Under the pieces are notes generated by a model, which saw only the letters and a program-made list of their open reading frames with translations, was not told the origin of the DNA and ran no database searches. From Amphritea sp. (GTDB lineage: Bacteria > Pseudomonadota > Gammaproteobacteria > Pseudomonadales > Nitrincolaceae): a DNA stretch of 19,945 nucleotides. Of this stretch, positions 15,268-19,945 are shown piece after piece (position 1 is the stretch's first letter; each line of letters begins with the position of its first letter). The stretch covers positions 1 to 19,945 of the forward strand of contig JAIBDA010000012.1 in the NCBI GenBank assembly GCA_024679635.1, in the 5' to 3' direction. The position numbers were made by a program, and so were the translations under genes.

Positions 15268-16262
15268 GTTCATTGACCCGATGGCCTTCTGATCAACTTT
15301 GCCTGAGCGATGACGAACGTGAACAGGCAGTGAGTAAAGTTGAACAAGCGTTCGCTTCAACCCTTGAATCTCTTAAGGTCGATATTGGGCTGGTGGAGCT
15401 GTTAGAGTCGATTTATGTACCTTTGGGTGCCTGGCTAGTGGCTCAAAAGAATCAACGTCAAGGTCCGCTGGTGGTGGGGATTAATGGCGCTCAGGGGGCT
15501 GGAAAATCGACGCTGTTTAATTTGATAGAGGTGATACTTGAGGAAGGATTTGGTCTGAAAGTAGTGGGTTTATCTATAGATGATATCTATAAAACCCGCA
15601 GTGAGCGTGAACAAATGGCTCATTCGATTCACTCTTTACTGAAAACCCGGGGGGTTCCCGGTACCCATGATGTTGAGTTGGGAATTGAATTGATTCGCGG
15701 GCTTAAAGGCGAGTTCGGCGAAGAGGGGCGTAATGTAAAGATACCGGTTTTTGATAAATCGATAGACGATCGTTGTCCTACGGCGCTTTGGCAGGAATGG
15801 ACCGGTGAAGCGGATGTGATTGTGCTGGAAGGCTGGTGTGTCGGTGCTACGGCACAGAATGAGAGTCAGCTGGCTGAGTCGGTAAACGACCTTGAGCGTA
15901 GCGAGGACCCTCTGGGTGTTTGGCGCGGTTATGCGAATAAACAGCTGGAAGGCAGTTATAAAGAACTGTTTGGACTGATGGATGTACTGATTATGCTGAA
16001 AGTACCCAGTATGGAATCAGTATTTGAGTGGCGTTCGCAACAGGAGAAAAAACTCGCAGAGAGAGTCCGCTATTTCTATGATACTCAGCAACCCACCCAG
16101 CATCTTAGGATTATGAATGAACGGGAGATCAGACGTTTTATTCAGCATTACGAACGACTTACCCGTAATATGCTGGAAGAGATGCCGGGCCGTGCAGATG
16201 TCTGCCTGGAGTTGAATGAGAACCATAAAATCGGCAAGATCCGGATTAACAAACCGCTATAA
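15264..16262 (+). CDS. P-loop kinase, glycerate kinase (GLYK)/Tda10-like
   Basis: The 332-residue protein has a Walker A motif, GAQGAGKST (75-83), after a hydrophobic strand (LVVGINGAQ). An acidic SIDDIY motif and a Walker-B-like VIVLEGWCVG strand at about 195-204 follow. The order and spacing, with RGVPGTHDVELG and a late QQEKKL segment, resemble the P-loop kinases of the plant D-glycerate 3-kinase and yeast Tda10 type. The phosphate acceptor is uncertain: glycerate is only the best family guess. It is translationally coupled to the upstream hydrolase by an ATGA overlap and followed at 21 bases by a lipoprotein gene, so the three probably share a transcript. Confidence 0.85.
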   Translation: MSSLTRWPSDQLCLSDDEREQAVSKVEQAFASTLESLKVDIGLVELLESIYVPLGAWLVAQKNQRQGPLVVGINGAQGAGKSTLFNLIEVILEEGFGLKVVGLSIDDIYKTRSEREQMAHSIHSLLKTRGVPGTHDVELGIELIRGLKGEFGEEGRNVKIPVFDKSIDDRCPTALWQEWTGEADVIVLEGWCVGATAQNESQLAESVNDLERSEDPLGVWRGYANKQLEGSYKELFGLMDVLIMLKVPSMESVFEWRSQQEKKLAERVRYFYDTQQPTQHLRIMNEREIRRFIQHYERLTRNMLEEMPGRADVCLELNENHKIGKIRINKPL

Positions 16263-16283
16263 GCTCTTATGTAAGGAATTTTG

Positions 16284-16931
16284 ATGAAACGTATTGTTTT
16301 AGTTTGTGTGATGTTGTTTTCCATGCCGCTGATCAGTGGTTGCCAGAGTGCATACTATTCAGCGATGGAAAAAGTAGGTATCCATAAACGCGATATTCTG
16401 GTGGATCGGGTTGAAGACACTCGTACAGCTCAGGATGAAGCCCAGGAGGAATTTGTCTCTGCTTTAGAGCAATTCCGAAAAGTGGTGGATTTTGAGGGCG
16501 GTGAACTGGAGTTAGTCTATAACGATATGCAGTCTGCGTACGATGATAGTGAAGCGGCGGCAGAATCAGTCAGTGATCATATTCGTCAGGTCGAAGATGT
16601 TGCAGAGGCTCTGTTTGATGAGTGGACAGAGGAACTGGATCTTTACAGTAGCGCAAAATTACGCCGTCAGAGTGCCCAGGCACTTAAAGATACCCAAGCC
16701 CGCTACCGATCGCTTCATACCAGTTTGAAACGTGCAGAGGCTAAAATGCAGCCGGTGTTGTCTGCGCTGAAAGATAACACTTTGTTTCTCAAACATAACC
16801 TCAATGCTCGGGCGATAGGCTCTTTGAAAGGCGAGTTCGGAGGAATTAAGCGGGATATAGATCGTCTGGTGGTGGAGATGAAGCGTTCGATTCAGGCCTC
16901 GGATAAGTTTATCAGAGAGATGAAGCAGTAA
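16284..16931 (+). CDS. DUF2959-family lipoprotein
   Basis: The 215-residue protein has a lipoprotein signal peptide, a basic MKR start, a hydrophobic core and the lipobox LISGC (cysteine near residue 20). The YYSAMEKVGIHKRDILVDRV segment marks the DUF2959 family. The rest is rich in E, D, Q, K and A with long helical, coiled-coil-like stretches, consistent with a periplasmic helical bundle. Residue +2 is Q, not D, so export to the outer membrane is expected. The function is unknown. A TTG at 16281 also lies in frame, but the ATG at 16284 has AAGGA six bases before it and is chosen. It ends just before a REP pair and shows no conventional terminator. Confidence 0.88.
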   Translation: MKRIVLVCVMLFSMPLISGCQSAYYSAMEKVGIHKRDILVDRVEDTRTAQDEAQEEFVSALEQFRKVVDFEGGELELVYNDMQSAYDDSEAAAESVSDHIRQVEDVAEALFDEWTEELDLYSSAKLRRQSAQALKDTQARYRSLHTSLKRAEAKMQPVLSALKDNTLFLKHNLNARAIGSLKGEFGGIKRDIDRLVVEMKRSIQASDKFIREMKQ

Positions 16932-16939
16932 AACATCTA

Positions 16940-16996
16940 GTGGGAGCGGCTTCCTGCCGCGATATATGCCTATCGTTGCTGGAAGCAACTCCTACA
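16940..16996. repeat. Inverted pair of REP elements (BIME-like) between convergent genes
   Basis: The plus-strand element at 16940-16963 begins GTGGGAGC and contains the hairpin GCGGC-TTCCT-GCCGC (16946-16960), followed by GAT. The minus-strand element, 16996 to 16972, begins TGTAGGAG and contains GTTGC-TTCCA-GCAAC (16975-16989), also followed by GAT. Heads, stem length (5 bp), loop length and loop sequence (TTCC plus one base) match, while stem sequences differ. This is the form of Pseudomonas-type REPs mobilised by RAYT transposases. The pair fills the 73-base gap between two convergent genes and can fold into stable stems, so it may also serve as transcript 3' ends. Confidence 0.8.
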
Positions 16997-17004
16997 AAAT
17001 CCTA

Positions 17005-17709
17005 TCAAATAGGCAGGAAGGTCATGGATGCGGCGCTTTGGACTACCCGGGTGATGGTGCGATTGGTTCGGTCGGCGACTAATAGCGCCATCATGTCCTG
17101 CAGGCTGATCAGTTTGCCGAAGATGCGCTCATAACTCAGATTACGGATACCGGTTGCTGAAATACTATTGCTAAGAATGTAGGGTTCATTCCGGCTATTT
17201 TTTCTGTTATTCAATTGCCAGGCAATGATTTCCAGATTTCGGGCGCTGTTATAAAGTTTCTGCTGGTCTATCTCATCCAGTAAGAAAAACTCATCCTGGT
17301 AATTATAGGCGGCATTAAGCATACCGCTGATACCCACCATCAAAGCAAACACTCGATCTCCTTGAAATTCCTCATTAAAACTGGTCTGTATGGCCTTGAT
17401 TTCTTCGGCGCCGTTTAGCTCTGAAAATTTTCGAGCTCTGGGGGTATCAAGCAACTGTTGTATCCGTTTTTTTACCGTAGTTCCAGGAGGTGCCTTGGCT
17501 AGCTCACTTGGGTTTCGCTTGTAGAGCTTGATTGTTAGTTCACGGGTTAGCTTACGAACCTGACTAATATGCATGTCAGTGACGTTATCGATGTCGCTTT
17601 TAGCCAGATCGCTGATTTTAAAGTCAGAAGGTGCGTTGGCGACACAACCGGATAACAGCAGGATAAACAGGCTTATTCCACACAGTCGAAGTGCTCTTAA
17701 TTGAGGCAT
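17005..17709 (-). CDS. Uncharacterised lipoprotein, translationally coupled to letB
   Basis: The 234-residue protein has a lipoprotein signal (hydrophobic SLFILLL then lipobox LLSGC, cysteine 22, next residue V). Mature residues continue with SDLAKSDIDNVTDMHISQV, a LYKRNPSELAKAPP segment and an ISGMLNAAYNYQDEFFLLDEIDQQKLYNSARNLE segment that I associate with an uncharacterised gammaproteobacterial lipoprotein family. It is predicted to be mostly helical. The ATG (17707-17709) overlaps the letB stop by one base (TGATG), so the two proteins are likely made in a fixed ratio. It is not recognisably PqiC (DUF330), the lipoprotein of the pqi system. With no retention aspartate at +2, outer-membrane sorting is expected. 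Confidence 0.82.
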   Translation of the reverse strand: MPQLRALRLCGISLFILLLSGCVANAPSDFKISDLAKSDIDNVTDMHISQVRKLTRELTIKLYKRNPSELAKAPPGTTVKKRIQQLLDTPRARKFSELNGAEEIKAIQTSFNEEFQGDRVFALMVGISGMLNAAYNYQDEFFLLDEIDQQKLYNSARNLEIIAWQLNNRKNSRNEPYILSNSISATGIRNLSYERIFGKLISLQDMMALLVADRTNRTITRVVQSAASMTFLPI

Positions 17710-19945
17710 CAGTCCGGCTCCCGTTCCTGGAGCTCAAAGGTATAGCCCGCAGTGACAGGCTGATCCATATCGCCAGGCGTACTGAAGGCGATACCGCCCT
17801 GTACAAAGCTTTCTAAATTGGTAGTTTCCACTTTTAGTCCTTTAAAAATGCCAAACTCCGCATCAAAACCACCGATATTCCAGAACTGACTGGCTGCGGT
17901 CACCAGGGTGGCATAGCGGGCTTTAATATTAATAAATAATCTTACTTTTTGGTTGTTTTTACTAAGCTCATAACCTGAAACTGATCCTACCGGCATACCT
18001 CGGAAATAGAGATTGCTGTTGACCTTCAGTGACCCCAGTTGTTGGGTTTCCAGAATGATATTCAGGCCGGGTAGATTACGATTGGCGGGCCTTTCAGCTA
18101 GACCATTGAAACTAAGCTCTTGTGCGCCGTTACCGGGTAAGGCTTCTATATGGTTACCCACAAGCAGGGTTTCTGGGTAGTCCACACCGGAGAGATTAAT
18201 ACTCGGCGCGGCGATCCAGAAACGGCTGCCTTTGCGGGCAAGTAACTGTCCCTCATCGGTCAGGGCTATCTCGGCTTTCACAGTGCCCTGGCTATCGAGC
18301 AGGCGGACCTTTTCCACCTCACCCATTTCCAATCCTTTAAATCGGACTTGAGCGCCTACAGCGATATCTGGCCCCGCAGGGAAGGTGACACTGATACTGG
18401 GCCCCTGTTGCAGTGCTTTTTCACGGTTGCTGTACAGCTCAAACAGTTGGCGCTTTTTAGCGCCCCGGCCTTCGTCATTAAGGTTAGCGAAAGCGACTCC
18501 ACCGCGCAGTAGTGTTTGGAAGGATTCACTATGAATCGTTATGCCGCGGCTGCTCAGGCTGGCTTCTACACCACTGGCATTCCAAAAGCGACTCTGATCC
18601 GTCACCAGGTGACGATAGGGCTTGTCGATCAGCAAGTGGATGATGACACTGTTATCCTCTGCGGACAGTGCGTAATGGCTGATGTTACCCACTTGCAGTT
18701 GTTTGTAGAGCACCGGAGCGCCGCTGGTGATTGAGCCCAGTGAATCCGCTTTAATTCTGATAGGTAGCTTATCTGCGTTTTCTTTATATAACAGTCGCCC
18801 ATGCTGGCTCGCATTGTCGAAGTTACGGAACAGATGGAATCTTTGTGTTTTTCCGACAGGTTTCTGATCGCTGATATCCGGTGTGAAAAAACCGATACCG
18901 CCGTTAATGACAGTGCTGAGCGAACTGCTTTCCAGTTGAACCCCATCAACTCCCGCTTTGAGTTTAATACCACTCTCTTCCCAGAACCGACTGCTCTGTT
19001 TAACCAGTGCGGCATACTCTTGTTTGATGGTCCCGTGGATCAATACTTTGGAACCGTCCCCGGTTAATTCGTAGCCACGTACCTCACCTACCGGTATCTG
19101 CCGATACATAATAGGTGAGCCGAAGTTGATTGAGCCAAGCTGTTCGCTTTCAAAGCTGACGTCGAGCCCTTCAGTTCCGGGCCTGCGGGCAGGTGCGCTA
19201 TCAAGCGCTGAAAATTCGAACTGTGCAGCCCCAGGCCCGGGTAGTAACTGAATGGCTGAGCCTCGTATCAGCTCGCCAATGTTTTGCAGTTGAGTCAGCG
19301 AAAATTTAGGTTTGGGTAACCAGAACTGACTACCGCTTCGCAGCAACGGGCGAGCGCGGGGGTCGATCAGCAAGCGGGCGTTGAGCATAGACAGATCACT
19401 GCTTAACTCAATTTTCTGTACCCGGCCAATCTGTATTCCTTCGCTCATCACCCGAACCCCTTCATGCATGTCGGTACGGGCGGGGAATTTTACGTTAACG
19501 ACTATGCCATCTTCAGCGGCTTCGAAGTCGGGGAACAGACTGAATTCATGGTCTGGACTCAGTCCGCTTTCATCGTCCGGCGGAGTATAAAAACTAATGC
19601 CGCCTGCGATAATGGCTGCTAATGATCCAAACCGCAGGTTTACCTGCGACAGGTTTGCTTTGAGGCTGATACCACTGGCATTCCAGAAACGGGTATTGTC
19701 ACTAATCAAGTGGCTGTAGGTCGGTTCAATAAATAGCTCAATACGGATCTGATTGGCTTTGTCGGTCAGGCCGAAATTGATCACTTCTCCGACCTCTATC
19801 TGGCGGTAATATACTTTAGCGCCGCGCTGTATCGATTGGGCCGAGTCAGCTAAGAGAGAGAGGTAAAGTCCCTCCCGGTCTTTGAGAGGTGGTGGTGGTT
19901 CATTATCAGCGATAAAGCTTAAGCGCTCTTCGCCGTTGCCTGGCT
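17709..19945 (-). CDS. letB: LetB (YebT) multi-MCE-domain intermembrane lipid transport tunnel, 5'-truncated by the window edge
   Basis: LetB forms a periplasm-spanning hexameric tunnel of stacked MCE rings that carries lipids between membranes. The visible 744 residues are open to the right edge, so the N-terminal anchor and most of MCE1 lie outside. An internal GTG at 19784 is not the start. Six complete MCE domains are visible, marked by YYRQIEVGEV, the VKFPARTDMHEGVRVM region, MYRQIPVGEV, LYKQLQVGNI, the VTFPAGPDIAVGAQV region and YFRGMPVGSV. The residual PGNGEERLSF at the edge is the end of a seventh. Seven domains match LetB (about 877 residues) and exclude PqiB (three). The usual partner letA should lie just beyond the right edge. 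The downstream lipoprotein overlaps it by one base. Confidence 0.9.
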   Translation of the reverse strand, partial: PGNGEERLSFIADNEPPPPLKDREGLYLSLLADSAQSIQRGAKVYYRQIEVGEVINFGLTDKANQIRIELFIEPTYSHLISDNTRFWNASGISLKANLSQVNLRFGSLAAIIAGGISFYTPPDDESGLSPDHEFSLFPDFEAAEDGIVVNVKFPARTDMHEGVRVMSEGIQIGRVQKIELSSDLSMLNARLLIDPRARPLLRSGSQFWLPKPKFSLTQLQNIGELIRGSAIQLLPGPGAAQFEFSALDSAPARRPGTEGLDVSFESEQLGSINFGSPIMYRQIPVGEVRGYELTGDGSKVLIHGTIKQEYAALVKQSSRFWEESGIKLKAGVDGVQLESSSLSTVINGGIGFFTPDISDQKPVGKTQRFHLFRNFDNASQHGRLLYKENADKLPIRIKADSLGSITSGAPVLYKQLQVGNISHYALSAEDNSVIIHLLIDKPYRHLVTDQSRFWNASGVEASLSSRGITIHSESFQTLLRGGVAFANLNDEGRGAKKRQLFELYSNREKALQQGPSISVTFPAGPDIAVGAQVRFKGLEMGEVEKVRLLDSQGTVKAEIALTDEGQLLARKGSRFWIAAPSINLSGVDYPETLLVGNHIEALPGNGAQELSFNGLAERPANRNLPGLNIILETQQLGSLKVNSNLYFRGMPVGSVSGYELSKNNQKVRLFINIKARYATLVTAASQFWNIGGFDAEFGIFKGLKVETTNLESFVQGGIAFSTPGDMDQPVTAGYTFELQEREPD

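Noticed and set aside
19782..19784. GTG as the start of the MCE-domain gene
   Set aside because: The frame stays open for 53 further codons to the window edge and encodes the start of an MCE domain and the end of the previous one, so the gene begins outside the window.
1..19945. Mobile element, phage, toxin-antitoxin, defence or CRISPR loci
   Set aside because: No transposase, integrase, phage gene, cas gene, regularly spaced repeat array or toxin-antitoxin pair is present. The genes are core-like and base composition is even.

Overview
The window (19,945 bases, roughly half GC) looks like chromosomal DNA of a marine gammaproteobacterium, most likely from the Oceanospirillaceae/Oceanospirillales. 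This rests on gene content and protein style: GreB, a long-type DapD, the dapC / ArsC-like / dapD / dapE cluster, RlmA, LetB with seven MCE domains, a DUF2959 lipoprotein, and Pseudomonas-like REP hairpins. The species cannot be fixed from the sequence alone. No phage, plasmid, insertion sequence, CRISPR array, rRNA gene or credible tRNA gene is present.

Layout, left to right. (1) 1-350 holds two tandem copies of a hairpin-rich repeat, each ending in a rho-independent terminator that points rightwards. (2) greB lies on the minus strand. (3) A divergent pair follows: a YeiH-type membrane transporter (minus) and a LysR regulator (plus) that probably controls it. (4) A plus-strand orphan gene of 141 codons comes next. 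(5) A minus-strand block runs from 9176 down to 3726: dapC, a small ArsC/Spx-like gene, dapD, a terminator-like hairpin, dapE, rlmA, a two-helix membrane protein and a 128-residue conserved hypothetical. Three enzymes of the succinylase branch of diaminopimelate/lysine synthesis are thus together, and dapC has a good sigma-70-like promoter. (6) A short PilZ gene (plus) is separated by a two-way terminator from a two-gene RND efflux operon (minus; adaptor then pump). (7) Divergent from that operon is a tight plus-strand group: alpha/beta hydrolase, P-loop kinase of the glycerate kinase/Tda10 type, and a DUF2959 lipoprotein. (8) A REP pair of the BIME type separates it from a minus-strand pair: letB, which runs off the right edge, and a lipoprotein whose start overlaps the letB stop.

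Most of the window is ordinary housekeeping and envelope biology. I do not see a clear new system. The observations most worth following are the structured tandem repeat at the left edge, the lipoprotein coupled to letB (a candidate outer-membrane partner for the LetB tunnel), and the REP pair. Smaller points are an inverted repeat in the efflux/hydrolase divergent region and several uncharacterised conserved genes. Gene calls rest on motif reading without database searches.
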